In this document: piece after piece, positions 15,268 to 24,114 of the stretch
Position numbering within the stretch: position 1 is the stretch's first letter
Layout: each line of letters starts with the position of its first letter
Assembly (NCBI GenBank): GCA_002314775.1
Contig: DCHE01000003.1
Location: forward strand, 1 to 47,221
Origin: Lachnospiraceae bacterium UBA1760
Lineage (GTDB): Bacteria; Bacillota; Clostridia; Lachnospirales; Lachnospiraceae
Direction: 5' to 3'
DNA: 47,221 nucleotides
Notes under the pieces: model-generated
Told to the model about the DNA's origin: nothing
Database searches by the model: none
The model's input: only the letters and a program-made list of their open reading frames with translations
Position numbers and translations under genes: made by a program

Positions 15268-16176
15268 ATGCCTATTAAGATAGCTAACGACCTGCCTGTT
15301 AAAAAAACCTTAGAGCAGGAGAATATATTTGTAATGGATGAGGACAGGGCTAATAATCAGGACATCAGACCTCTTGATATTCTCATATTAAACCTTATGC
15401 CATTAAAGGAGGATACAGAATTACAGCTTCTGAGAAGCCTTTCTAATACACCTCTTCAGGTAAATATTACCTTTGTAAGAACCGTATCATACGAATCAAA
15501 GCACACAAGTCTTGAACACCTTGAGAGATTCTACCAGGAATTCTCTGAGGTTAAAAAGAGAAAGTGGGATGGTCTTATCATAACTGGAGCACCAGTTGAG
15601 AAGATGGAATTTGAGGACGTCGAGTACTGGAAGGAGCTTACAGACATCATGGACTGGTCTGAGAAGAATGTCACCTCAACTCTTCATATCTGCTGGGGTG
15701 CTCAGGCAGGACTCTACTATAGATACGGAGTTAAGAAGTATGAGCTTCCTGAAAAGCTTTCAGGAGTTTATGATCACCACACCTTCCACAAGAGAACTCC
15801 TCTTGTAAGAGGCTTTGATGATTCCTTTAAGGTTCCTCACTCTAGATATACTGGAGTTGATAAGACTGCAATAGTTGAGAATCCAAAGCTTGAGATAGTT
15901 GCTGAATCAGATATCTGTGGACCATATCTTATAATTGGTGATAATGGCAAGAATATTTTTGTGACAGGTCACCCAGAGTATGATGTAGTGACTCTTGATC
16001 AGGAGTATAAGAGAGATGTGAAAAAGGGTATAAATCCAAAGCTTCCATGCAATTATTATCCAGACGATAATCCAGAGAATAAGCCAATTAAATCCTGGAG
16101 ATGTCATGCCAATACACTCTATACAAACTGGCTTAACTATTATGTATATCAGGCAACACCTTATGAGTGGAAGTAA
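15268..16176 (+). CDS. metA: Homoserine O-acetyltransferase (MetA family)
   Basis: MetA acylates homoserine, the first committed step of methionine synthesis. The 302-residue protein has catalytic Cys142 (in ICWGAQAG), and His235 and Glu237 (in GHPEYD), in the same numbering as the characterised enzymes. Residue 111 is Glu (GAPVEKMEF); in MetA enzymes Glu at 111 gives acetyl-CoA use and Gly gives succinyl-CoA use, so acetylation is expected in spite of the common succinyltransferase label. A weak GAGG site precedes the ATG. It is followed by a terminator and appears to stand alone. Confidence 0.95.
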   Translation: MPIKIANDLPVKKTLEQENIFVMDEDRANNQDIRPLDILILNLMPLKEDTELQLLRSLSNTPLQVNITFVRTVSYESKHTSLEHLERFYQEFSEVKKRKWDGLIITGAPVEKMEFEDVEYWKELTDIMDWSEKNVTSTLHICWGAQAGLYYRYGVKKYELPEKLSGVYDHHTFHKRTPLVRGFDDSFKVPHSRYTGVDKTAIVENPKLEIVAESDICGPYLIIGDNGKNIFVTGHPEYDVVTLDQEYKRDVKKGINPKLPCNYYPDDNPENKPIKSWRCHANTLYTNWLNYYVYQATPYEWK

Positions 16177-16263
16177 TCATTATAGTTATATAAATATTGT
16201 TAAAATATTATAGTTTTTTTTCGACAATTATGATAAAATAGTTTAAGAAAAATGTAACAACGG

Positions 16264-16316
16264 CAAAAGGCAGTGTTAGTCATTCGGTGACGATGCTGTC
16301 TTTTGTTTTTTCTTTT
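16264..16316 (+). terminator. Intrinsic terminator after metA
   Basis: CAAAAGGCAG (16264-16273) pairs with CTGTCTTTTG (16296-16305, one G-T pair); the stem extends inward with GTCA/TGAC capped by a TTCGG-like loop. It is followed by T6CT4. It ends the ligA-metA transcripts 90 bases after metA. Confidence 0.85.
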
Positions 16317-16359
16317 GGGTTAACTGCATTTAGTATATAAGGCTTTTTATAAGTATAAG

Positions 16360-16388
16360 TTGACGATAGTATTGAAAAAATATATAAT
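16360..16388 (+). promoter_or_regulatory. Promoter of plsX-rnc-smc-ftsY
   Basis: TTGACG (16360-16365) and TATAAT (16383-16388) with a 17-base spacer, about 92 bases before the plsX start. It lies just after the metA terminator. I see no FapR-type palindrome in the leader. Confidence 0.8.
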
Positions 16389-16480
16389 AAAACAGTATGT
16401 CGATTAGTATGTGCATTTTTAGAAGGTTCAAATATTAGTTAGTTATCCAGTATGTGGGTCATAAAAAAGGAGAAGTGATT

Positions 16481-17497
16481 ATGGGCGAAATGATAAATAT
16501 TGTAATAGATACAATTGGTGGTGATAACGGGGCAGAGGTTATGGTTAAAGGAGCTGTAACTGGAATTAAAGAGAATCCAAATGTCACTATCTATCTTACA
16601 GGACATGCAAAGGAATTAGATGAACTGCTCAAGCAATATGAGTATGATAAAAATAGAATCGTAATAGTAAATTGTAATGAAGAGATAACCTGTCATGACG
16701 CTCCAGTTGAGGCAGTCAGAACAAAGAAGGATTCCTCTTTAGTTAAAGCTATGAGTATGATAAAGGAAGGAACCTGCCAGGCACTTATTTCAGCAGGAAG
16801 CTCAGGGGCTATACTTGCTGGCGGTCAGCTTGTAGTGGGCAGAGCAAAGGGTGTTAAGAGAACTCCGCTTGCACCGCTTATCCCAACAGCAAAGAAGCCA
16901 TCACTGCTTATTGACTGTGGCGCGAATGTTGACGCAAAGCCTGAGGTACTTGTGCAGTTTGCCAAGATGGGTTCAATCTATATGAAGAATATTGAGGGCG
17001 TTAAGAATCCAACTGTAGCAATAGTAAACATTGGTGCAGAGGAGGAAAAGGGAAATGCCCTTGTAAAGGAGACATATCCACTCTTAAAGGAGTGTAAGGA
17101 TATTAATTTTATCGGAAGTATTGAGTCAAGAAATATTCCATATGGAGAGGCAGATGTAATACTCACCGAGGCATTTGTCGGAAATGTCATCTTAAAGCTC
17201 TATGAGGGCCTTTCAAAAACACTTCTCACAGAGATTAAGGGAGCTATGATGAGTAATCTATCAAGCAAGATAGGTGCTCTTATGATAAAGAAGTCCTTAA
17301 AGAAGACACTGTCCAAGTTCAATGCAAGCAATAAGGGTGGTGCACCACTCCTTGGACTCAATGGACTTGTGGTTAAGATTCATGGTAATTCCAAGGAGAT
17401 GGAAGTAATAAGCGCAATCAAGCAGTGCGTTACATTTGTCGAGAAGGATGTTAACGGACAGATTGTAAAAGGATTAAATGAAGATGGAAGTAAGTAA
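16481..17497 (+). CDS. plsX: Phosphate acyltransferase PlsX
   Basis: PlsX converts acyl-ACP to acyl-phosphate for PlsY, the first step of phosphatidic acid synthesis, as a peripheral membrane protein. The 338-residue protein has the family N-terminus INIVIDTIGGDNGAEVMVKG, the LISAGSSGAILAGG segment and a C-terminal GLNGLVVKIHGNS. The ATG at 16481 has AAGGAG 8 bases upstream; a GTG at 16454 is in frame but would add nine non-conserved residues across that site. Many bacteria have acpP next to plsX; here rnc follows directly and overlaps it by 20 bases. Confidence 0.95.
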   Translation: MGEMINIVIDTIGGDNGAEVMVKGAVTGIKENPNVTIYLTGHAKELDELLKQYEYDKNRIVIVNCNEEITCHDAPVEAVRTKKDSSLVKAMSMIKEGTCQALISAGSSGAILAGGQLVVGRAKGVKRTPLAPLIPTAKKPSLLIDCGANVDAKPEVLVQFAKMGSIYMKNIEGVKNPTVAIVNIGAEEEKGNALVKETYPLLKECKDINFIGSIESRNIPYGEADVILTEAFVGNVILKLYEGLSKTLLTEIKGAMMSNLSSKIGALMIKKSLKKTLSKFNASNKGGAPLLGLNGLVVKIHGNSKEMEVISAIKQCVTFVEKDVNGQIVKGLNEDGSK

Positions 17498-18182
17498 TTA
17501 TGGAAAGCAGGATTACTCCTTGCTTTTTGAAAAAATAGGATATACATTTAAGGATACCTCTCATCTGGATATTGCATTTACACATAAATCCTATGCAAAT
17601 GAGCTTCAGGTAAGAAAAGTTCCTTCTTACGAAAGATATGAGTTTCTCGGAGATGCAATTTTACAGTTCATTTCCAGCAAGGAATTAATTCTAAGGTATC
17701 CAAATAAGGTTGAGGGTGAGCTCTCGAAGCTTAGATCAAGTCTTGTGTGTGAACAGACACTGTCTCTTATAACAAGAAATCTTGGCTTTGGCAGATATAT
17801 GTATCTCAGCAATGGTGAGAAGCAGACAGGTGGAAGGGACAGAAGCTCCATCCTCTGTGATATGTTTGAATCTGTGCTGGGTGCGATTTACCTTGATGGT
17901 GGCTTAGAACCAGCAGAAGCCTTTGTTAAAAGATTCCTTCTCACAGATATAGAGAAAAAGATTCAGTTTGTAGACTCGAAATCCAGACTTCAGGAGTACG
18001 CACAGAAGCATAACCTTGAACTCTTATATGAGGTAATCGCTGAATCCGGCCCTGAGCATAACAAGACATATACTGTTCAGGTAAGTCTTGGCGGTGTTAT
18101 ATATGAGACTGGAACTGGTCATAATAAAAAGTCAGCTGACCAGGATGCTGCATATAAAACAATAATAAAATTACAAAACTAA
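17478..18182 (+). CDS. rnc: Ribonuclease III
   Basis: RNase III cleaves double-stranded RNA, including 30S rRNA precursor stems. The 234-residue protein has the catalytic signature YERYEFLGDA (Glu55 and Asp59) and the second metal pair Asp128 and Glu131 in DMFESVLGAIYLDGG; the usual NERLEFLGD motif is slightly varied. A C-terminal double-stranded RNA-binding domain (about 160-232) ends NKKSADQDAAYKTI. Two starts are possible, 17478 and 17484, both inside the end of plsX; AAAAGGA at 17467-17473 serves either. It precedes smc by 18 bases. Confidence 0.95.
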   Translation: MKMEVSNYGKQDYSLLFEKIGYTFKDTSHLDIAFTHKSYANELQVRKVPSYERYEFLGDAILQFISSKELILRYPNKVEGELSKLRSSLVCEQTLSLITRNLGFGRYMYLSNGEKQTGGRDRSSILCDMFESVLGAIYLDGGLEPAEAFVKRFLLTDIEKKIQFVDSKSRLQEYAQKHNLELLYEVIAESGPEHNKTYTVQVSLGGVIYETGTGHNKKSADQDAAYKTIIKLQN

Positions 18183-18200
18183 TTAGAAGTAGGTAACCCA

Positions 18201-21200
18201 ATGTATTTAAAAAGTATTGATGTAAATGGATTTAAATCCTTTGCGAACAGAATAACATTTAAATTTGATAAAGGAATAACAGGTATTGTAGGACCAAACG
18301 GCTCTGGTAAGAGTAATGTTGGTGATGCTGTAAGGTGGGTTTTAGGTGAGCAGAGTGCAAAGCAGCTTCGTGGTTCTAAGATGGAGGATGTAATATTCTC
18401 AGGAACTGAGCTTAGAAAGCCTCAGGGCTCGGCGTATGTTGCAATTACCCTTGACAACAGCGACAAGAGACTCCCGATTGACTACAACGAGGTTACTGTA
18501 GCAAGAAGAGTATATCGTTCTGGTGAAAGTGAATACCTTATTAACGGAGTTGTCAGCAGACTTCGTGATGTGCATCAGTTATTTTTTGATACAGGTATTG
18601 GTAAGGAAGGCTATTCTATTATCGGGCAGGGTCAGATTGAAAAGATACTTAGTGGTAAGCCTGAGGAGAAGAGAGAGCTTTTTGATGAGGCAGCAGGTAT
18701 CGTAAAATATAAAAAGAATAAGCTTGCGACAGAGAAGGCTTTAAATGAAGAGCATCTTAATTTAAGTCGTGTAAATGACATCTTAAAGGAGCTCGAAAAG
18801 CAGGTTGGACCTCTCGAGGAGCAGTCAAAAACTGCTAAAAAATACCTCATTTTCAAGGATGAGCTTCGTAAATTCGAGATTAATTCCTTCCTTCTTGCAA
18901 ATGATAAAACAAAGAAGGAATTAGAGAGCTTAGAAGAAAAGCTTGATATAATAAAGACTGATATTAACAAGTATCAGGAGGAGTTTGATTTCACAAAGCT
19001 TGAGTACGAAAGACTTGAGCTTGAGATTGAGGAGCTTAATAATCTTATCGAGGAGCTTAAGTCATTTATTAGTGACAATAAGCTTAAAAATGAGCGTTTT
19101 GAGGGTGAAATCAAGGTTGTTACAGAGCAGATCGCATCAGCAAAAAAGAGTGAGCAGGAAAACTATGCTCAGATAGACAGAATTACCATTGAGGAAGAAA
19201 GACTCGAGGAAGAGTATAATTTACAGAGCGAGAAGAAGAAGGAGGTTGAGGCTTCCCTTCTTGTTGAGGATGAAAATCTTAAAAAAGCCAGAGAAGAAAA
19301 GAGTAAATGTGAAGCAGATATTCTTGATGTTGAGATTAAGATTGAAAACCTCAAGGCTGATATTATTGAATTTTTGAATGAGGGCGGTACTCTTAAAGCA
19401 AAGGTTGGAAGATATGACACCATGCTTGAGAATATTGACCTTAGAAAGACTGAGCTTAATCAGAAGTTCTTAACCTTAAAGAGCAACGAGGCAAAGGACA
19501 AGGAGGACTATAAGATTGCCAACCAGAATCTTTCGTCTATCGAGGAGTCGATAAGGACTAATGAGGCAGCACTCTCAAAGGCAGAGTCACAGCTTAGAGC
19601 TAACATCGACAGAAATAACACAGTAAAAAATGAAATACAGAGCTTCAACCAGAAGATGATTAGTCTTCAGTCTAAGAAGGAGGCACTTAGAAATCTGACT
19701 GAGAGATATGAGGGCTATGGTGTAAGCATCAAGAAGGTTATGGAGAAGAAGGATTCTAATCCAAAGATTCATGGTGTTGTGGCAGATATTATTCAGGTTG
19801 AAAAGGAATATGAAACTGCAATAGAAACTGCTCTTGGCGGAAGTATTCAGAATATTGTTACAGAGGATGAAAACACTGCTAAGGAGCTGATTAATTACTT
19901 AAAGGCCAATAAACTTGGAAGAGCAACATTTCTTCCTATTGCATCAGTAACAGGACAGAGCAATGTAAGTCCTGACGCACTTTCTGAGGAGGGTGTAATC
20001 GGGATAGCGTCTAAGCTTGTTAATACAGACAAAAAATATCAGGGCATTATCACCTCGCTTCTTGGAAGAAGCATCGTAGTTAAGGATATTGACTGTGCAA
20101 TAAAAATTGCAAGGAAATACAGACAGTCACTTAGACTCGTAACTCTTTCTGGTGAGCTTATTAACCCAGGTGGAGCTATGACTGGTGGAGCATTTAGAAA
20201 CAGCAGTAATCTGCTTGGAAGAAAGCGTGAGCTTGAACAGCTTACTGAGGAGATTAAAGAGGCAAACACTAAGTATTTAACTGCAAAGAAAGAAGAAACT
20301 GAATTAAAGATGAAGCGAGATTCCTTAAAGGAACAGAAGGATAAGCTTAGCCAGACCCTTCAGAAGCTTTATCTTGAGAAAAATACATTAACTATTAATA
20401 TTAGACAGCTTGAGGAAAAGCTCAAGCAGGCAACAAGTGGTTATGCATCAATCCAAAGAGAAAATTCTGAGCTTGAAAGTCAGATAAAGGATATTGAAAA
20501 GAGCAAGGAAGAATTATTTGATTCTAATAAACAGCATGAGCTTGCTATTAAGCAGCACGAGGGCAATATTGCAGCTCTTGAAAAGGAGCTTTCAGATAAG
20601 AAGGACAACCTTAGAACTAAGGACAACATAATCAGCAGCCTTCTTGTTTCTGTAAATGCTGTAAATCAGAAGCTGGAGTTTATAAGCGAAAATATTTCCA
20701 GAATCAGAGCTGAAAAGCATAAATTCAGGGATGAAAAAAATGCTTATCTTTTCAGAGTTTCAAACGCTGGTACAGAGAACGAAAAGCTTAATGAAAAGAT
20801 TAATAGCCTTAAGAATCATATTGAAGAGAACAAAAGGATCATTTCAATTAAGGAAGATAAGCTTACAAAAGAAACACTTAAGAGAGATAATTTAAATAAG
20901 AGTCATAAGGAATTCTTTAGTAAGAGAGAGGAATTATCCGCTGAACTTGCAAAGCTTGACAAGGAGCAGTTTAGATTAAACTCACAGTCTGAAAAATTAG
21001 TAAATGAAAATGAAAGCCTTTCAACCTATATGTGGGAGGAATATGAGCTTACCTACCAGGCTGCCACAGAGCTGAGAAGTCCTGAATTAAATGATGCGGC
21101 AGCTCTTAAGAAGGAGATAAACTCAGTCAAGGCAAAGATTAAGGAGCTTGGCAATGTCAATGTAAACTCTATCGAGGAGTACAAGGCAGTGTCTGAAAGA

Positions 21201-21758
21201 TATGAATTCTTAAAGACTCAGCATGATGATATTGTTAAAGCCGAGAATAATCTTATTAATATAATAAATGAGCTTGATAAGGCGATGAAGGAGACCTTTG
21301 CCGAGAAATTCAAGGCTATAAGAGAGATGTTCCAGAAGGTATTCAAGGAGCTCTTTGGTGGAGGAAAGGCAGATTTATTGCTTGTCGATGAGACAGATCT
21401 TCTTGAGACAGGTATTATTATAAATGCTCAGCCACCAGGAAAGAAGCTTCAGAATATGATGCAGCTGTCCGGAGGTGAAAAGTCACTTACAGCAATTTCA
21501 CTTCTTTTTGCGATTCAGAGCTTAAAGCCATCTCCATTCTGTCTTCTTGACGAGATTGAGGCTGCGCTTGATGATTCAAACGTAAGACGTTTTGCAAAGT
21601 ACCTTGAGAAGCTCACAAAGGACACACAGTTTATCGTTATTACTCATAGAAAGGGTACTATGGAGCAGGCAGATGTTCTTTACGGTATTACAATGCAGGA
21701 AAAGGGTGTATCTACTCTTGTTTCAGTCAATATGATTGACGATAAACTTTTAAACTAG
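18201..21758 (+). CDS. smc: Chromosome segregation ATPase SMC
   Basis: SMC forms the condensin ring that compacts and separates bacterial chromosomes together with ScpA and ScpB. The 1185-residue protein shows Walker A GPNGSGKS (31-38), a long coiled coil rich in Glu and Lys (about 165-500), a hinge (about 515-680) ending with the glycine-rich GGAMTGGAF, the returning coiled coil, the ABC signature LSGGEKSL and Walker B CLLDEIEAALDD. Length and order match full-length Firmicute SMC. The gene lies between rnc and ftsY, the classical order. Confidence 0.98.
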   Translation: MYLKSIDVNGFKSFANRITFKFDKGITGIVGPNGSGKSNVGDAVRWVLGEQSAKQLRGSKMEDVIFSGTELRKPQGSAYVAITLDNSDKRLPIDYNEVTVARRVYRSGESEYLINGVVSRLRDVHQLFFDTGIGKEGYSIIGQGQIEKILSGKPEEKRELFDEAAGIVKYKKNKLATEKALNEEHLNLSRVNDILKELEKQVGPLEEQSKTAKKYLIFKDELRKFEINSFLLANDKTKKELESLEEKLDIIKTDINKYQEEFDFTKLEYERLELEIEELNNLIEELKSFISDNKLKNERFEGEIKVVTEQIASAKKSEQENYAQIDRITIEEERLEEEYNLQSEKKKEVEASLLVEDENLKKAREEKSKCEADILDVEIKIENLKADIIEFLNEGGTLKAKVGRYDTMLENIDLRKTELNQKFLTLKSNEAKDKEDYKIANQNLSSIEESIRTNEAALSKAESQLRANIDRNNTVKNEIQSFNQKMISLQSKKEALRNLTERYEGYGVSIKKVMEKKDSNPKIHGVVADIIQVEKEYETAIETALGGSIQNIVTEDENTAKELINYLKANKLGRATFLPIASVTGQSNVSPDALSEEGVIGIASKLVNTDKKYQGIITSLLGRSIVVKDIDCAIKIARKYRQSLRLVTLSGELINPGGAMTGGAFRNSSNLLGRKRELEQLTEEIKEANTKYLTAKKEETELKMKRDSLKEQKDKLSQTLQKLYLEKNTLTINIRQLEEKLKQATSGYASIQRENSELESQIKDIEKSKEELFDSNKQHELAIKQHEGNIAALEKELSDKKDNLRTKDNIISSLLVSVNAVNQKLEFISENISRIRAEKHKFRDEKNAYLFRVSNAGTENEKLNEKINSLKNHIEENKRIISIKEDKLTKETLKRDNLNKSHKEFFSKREELSAELAKLDKEQFRLNSQSEKLVNENESLSTYMWEEYELTYQAATELRSPELNDAAALKKEINSVKAKIKELGNVNVNSIEEYKAVSERYEFLKTQHDDIVKAENNLINIINELDKAMKETFAEKFKAIREMFQKVFKELFGGGKADLLLVDETDLLETGIIINAQPPGKKLQNMMQLSGGEKSLTAISLLFAIQSLKPSPFCLLDEIEAALDDSNVRRFAKYLEKLTKDTQFIVITHRKGTMEQADVLYGITMQEKGVSTLVSVNMIDDKLLN

Positions 21759-21795
21759 TAATTACTCGCATACAGTTTTTAAAAGGAGGAATAAC

Positions 21796-22788
21796 ATGGG
21801 ATTTTTTAAGAAACTTAAGGAAGGACTTACAAAGACCAGAGATAATATTGCAAAAAGCTTTTCAAATGTCTTCAAGCATAACGAGATTGATGATGATTTC
21901 TATGATGAGCTTGAGGAGGTTTTAATTCAGTCAGACCTTGGTTTCGAGACGACCGAAAAGGTTATCGAGGATACCAAGAAGAAGGTTAAGGAGCTTAAGC
22001 TTAAGGAGGCTGAAGCCTGTAAGGAGCTCGTAATCAACTCAATAAGAGAGCAGATGGATGTTGATGATACAGCTTACGATTTTGAGGACAAAAAGACAGT
22101 TGTTCTCATCATCGGTGTAAATGGTGTTGGAAAAACTACTACAATAGGCAAGCTTGCTTCCCAGTACAGAAAAAGAGGTAAAAAGGTACTTATTGCAGCT
22201 GCAGATACATTTAGAGCTGCTGCCGTTGAACAGCTTAAAACCTGGTCTGAAAGAGCAAATGTTGACATTATTGCACAGGGTGAGGGAGCAGATCCATCAG
22301 CAGTTGTTTACGACGCAGTTGCTTCAGCAAAGTCAAAGAATACTGACATTCTTCTGATTGATACAGCTGGAAGACTTCACAATAAAAAGAACCTTATGGA
22401 TGAGCTTGGAAAGATGAGAAGAATCATTTCAAGAGAGTATCCAGAGGTTAATGTTGAGACACTCATCGTTCTTGACGGAACAACAGGCCAGAATGCTCTT
22501 GAGCAGGCAAGACAGTTCTCACAGGTAACTGAGATTAATGGTATTGTTATCACGAAGCTTGATGGTACTGCAAAGGGAGGAATTGCAATTGCAATCCAGT
22601 CTGAGCTTTCAGTTCCTGTAAAATACATTGGTATTGGTGAGAAGGTTGACGACCTTCAGAGATTTGACCCAAGCAGCTTTGTTACAGCGCTTTTCGCAGA
22701 TTTTGATATGAAGTCTGACTCGGATATTTTGTTCGAGGAGAGCGATATGGATGTAACTGTTGACGATACAGATTTATTTGATATGTAA
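21796..22788 (+). CDS. ftsY: Signal recognition particle receptor FtsY
   Basis: FtsY is the membrane-associated SRP receptor GTPase for cotranslational protein insertion. The 330-residue protein has a short N-terminal helix (MGFFKKLKEGLTKTRDNI), the four-helix N domain (about 20-95) and the G domain with GVNGVGKTT (107-115), DTFRAAAVEQL, DTAGR and TKLDGTAKGG. The long acidic A domain of E. coli is absent, as normal in Firmicutes; instead there is an acidic C-terminal extension of about 25 residues (SDSDILFEESDMDVTVDDTD). AAAAGGAGG precedes the ATG. Confidence 0.97.
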   Translation: MGFFKKLKEGLTKTRDNIAKSFSNVFKHNEIDDDFYDELEEVLIQSDLGFETTEKVIEDTKKKVKELKLKEAEACKELVINSIREQMDVDDTAYDFEDKKTVVLIIGVNGVGKTTTIGKLASQYRKRGKKVLIAAADTFRAAAVEQLKTWSERANVDIIAQGEGADPSAVVYDAVASAKSKNTDILLIDTAGRLHNKKNLMDELGKMRRIISREYPEVNVETLIVLDGTTGQNALEQARQFSQVTEINGIVITKLDGTAKGGIAIAIQSELSVPVKYIGIGEKVDDLQRFDPSSFVTALFADFDMKSDSDILFEESDMDVTVDDTDLFDM

Positions 22789-22806
22789 GCTTATTAGCCG
22801 TATATA
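22778..22806 (+). promoter_or_regulatory. Candidate promoter for ilvA
   Basis: TTGATA (22778-22783) and TATATA (22801-22806), 17 bases apart, with the -35 in the last codons of ftsY. No terminator separates ftsY from ilvA. Confidence 0.45.
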
Positions 22807-22839
22807 TTGAGTACAGCTAAATAATAAAGGAGCACGAAG

Positions 22840-24063
22840 ATGAAAGAACTTAGTTTGGCAAAATTTGAGGAAGCATACGAGATAGTTTCCAAGGTTGCAA
22901 GAAATACTGGACTTATTGAGAGTGAGTATTTAAGTAATATCACAGGCAACAAGGTTTATCTTAAGCCTGAGAATATGCAGCTTACAGGTGCATATAAGAT
23001 AAGAGGAGCATATTACAAGATTAGTCAGCTTACGGATGATGAGAGAGCAAAGGGACTTATTACAGCATCAGCTGGTAATCATGCTCAGGGTGTTGCATAT
23101 GCAGCAAAGGCGTATGGTGTAAAGGCTGTTATCGTAATGCCTACAACCACACCGCTTATAAAGGTAAACAGAACTAAGGCTTACGGTGCAGAGGTAATTC
23201 TTAAGGGTGATGTTTATGATGAGGCCTGCAACTATGCACTACAGCTTGCCGAGGAAAAGGGCTATACATTTATTCATCCTTTTGATGATTTAGAGGTGGC
23301 AACCGGACAGAGTACAGTTGCTATGGAAATATTAAAGGAGCTGCCATTTGTTGATACAATTCTTGTTCCTATCGGTGGTGGCGGACTTGCAACTGGAGTA
23401 TCAACTCTTGCAAAGATGCTTAATCCTAATATCCAGGTAATAGGAGTTGAGCCTGCAGGAGCTAACTGTATGGAGGTAAGTCTTGAAAAGGGAGAGGTTA
23501 CAACTCTCACAAAGGTTGACACAATTGCTGATGGTACAGCAGTTAAGACACCCGGTTCAAAGATTTTCCCATACATCAAGAAAAATATAGATAAGATTAT
23601 TACAATTGATGACAGCGAGCTTGTTGTTGCCTTTCTTGATATGCTTGAGAACCATAAGATGCTCGTTGAAAATAGCGGACTTCTGACTGTTGCAGCACTT
23701 AAGCATCTTGAGGCAAAGGGCAAGAAGGTTGTAGCAATTATGAGCGGCGGAAATATGGATATAATCACACTTGCCTCAGTAGTTCAGCATGGACTTATTG
23801 CAAGAAGCAGAATCTTCACAGTTTCAGTTCTTCTTCCTGATAAACCAGGTGAGCTTATGAATGTATCCAAGGTAATCGCTGATGTACAGGGTAATATAAT
23901 TAAGCTTGAACATAATCAGTTTGTTTCTCTTAACAGAAATTCAGCTGTTGAGCTTGTTATAACTATGGAAGCATTTGGTCCAGAGCATAAAGAGAAGATA
24001 CTTAAGGCACTCTCAGATGGTGGTTACAGACCTATTGAGAAATCACCTAAAAACATTTATTAA
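22840..24063 (+). CDS. ilvA: Threonine ammonia-lyase (dehydratase) with ACT domain
   Basis: This PLP enzyme converts threonine to 2-oxobutanoate and ammonia, for isoleucine synthesis or threonine fermentation. The 407-residue protein has the PLP lysine Lys53 in TGAYKIRGA, SAGNHAQG, the phosphate-binding GGGGLATG and the MSGGN motif. A single C-terminal ACT domain (about 325-407, beginning FTVSVLLPDKPGELMN) marks the medium-length form, shorter than the 500-residue E. coli IlvA with two ACT-like domains. Whether it is biosynthetic and isoleucine-inhibited or catabolic is not decided by sequence. AAAGGAG lies before the ATG. Confidence 0.93.
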   Translation: MKELSLAKFEEAYEIVSKVARNTGLIESEYLSNITGNKVYLKPENMQLTGAYKIRGAYYKISQLTDDERAKGLITASAGNHAQGVAYAAKAYGVKAVIVMPTTTPLIKVNRTKAYGAEVILKGDVYDEACNYALQLAEEKGYTFIHPFDDLEVATGQSTVAMEILKELPFVDTILVPIGGGGLATGVSTLAKMLNPNIQVIGVEPAGANCMEVSLEKGEVTTLTKVDTIADGTAVKTPGSKIFPYIKKNIDKIITIDDSELVVAFLDMLENHKMLVENSGLLTVAALKHLEAKGKKVVAIMSGGNMDIITLASVVQHGLIARSRIFTVSVLLPDKPGELMNVSKVIADVQGNIIKLEHNQFVSLNRNSAVELVITMEAFGPEHKEKILKALSDGGYRPIEKSPKNIY

Positions 24064-24114
24064 AAGCATTTATTAAGATTATTCAAAAAGATTATTTATT
24101 ATAAAGGATATAAC

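Noticed and set aside
16389..16480. FapR or FabT operator in the plsX leader
   Set aside because: No match to the FapR palindrome or FabT consensus was found; only partial AT-rich similarity.
17478..17497. Missing acpP between plsX and rnc as a deletion
   Set aside because: plsX and rnc overlap cleanly and many Firmicutes keep acpP elsewhere or after plsX; no remnant is visible.
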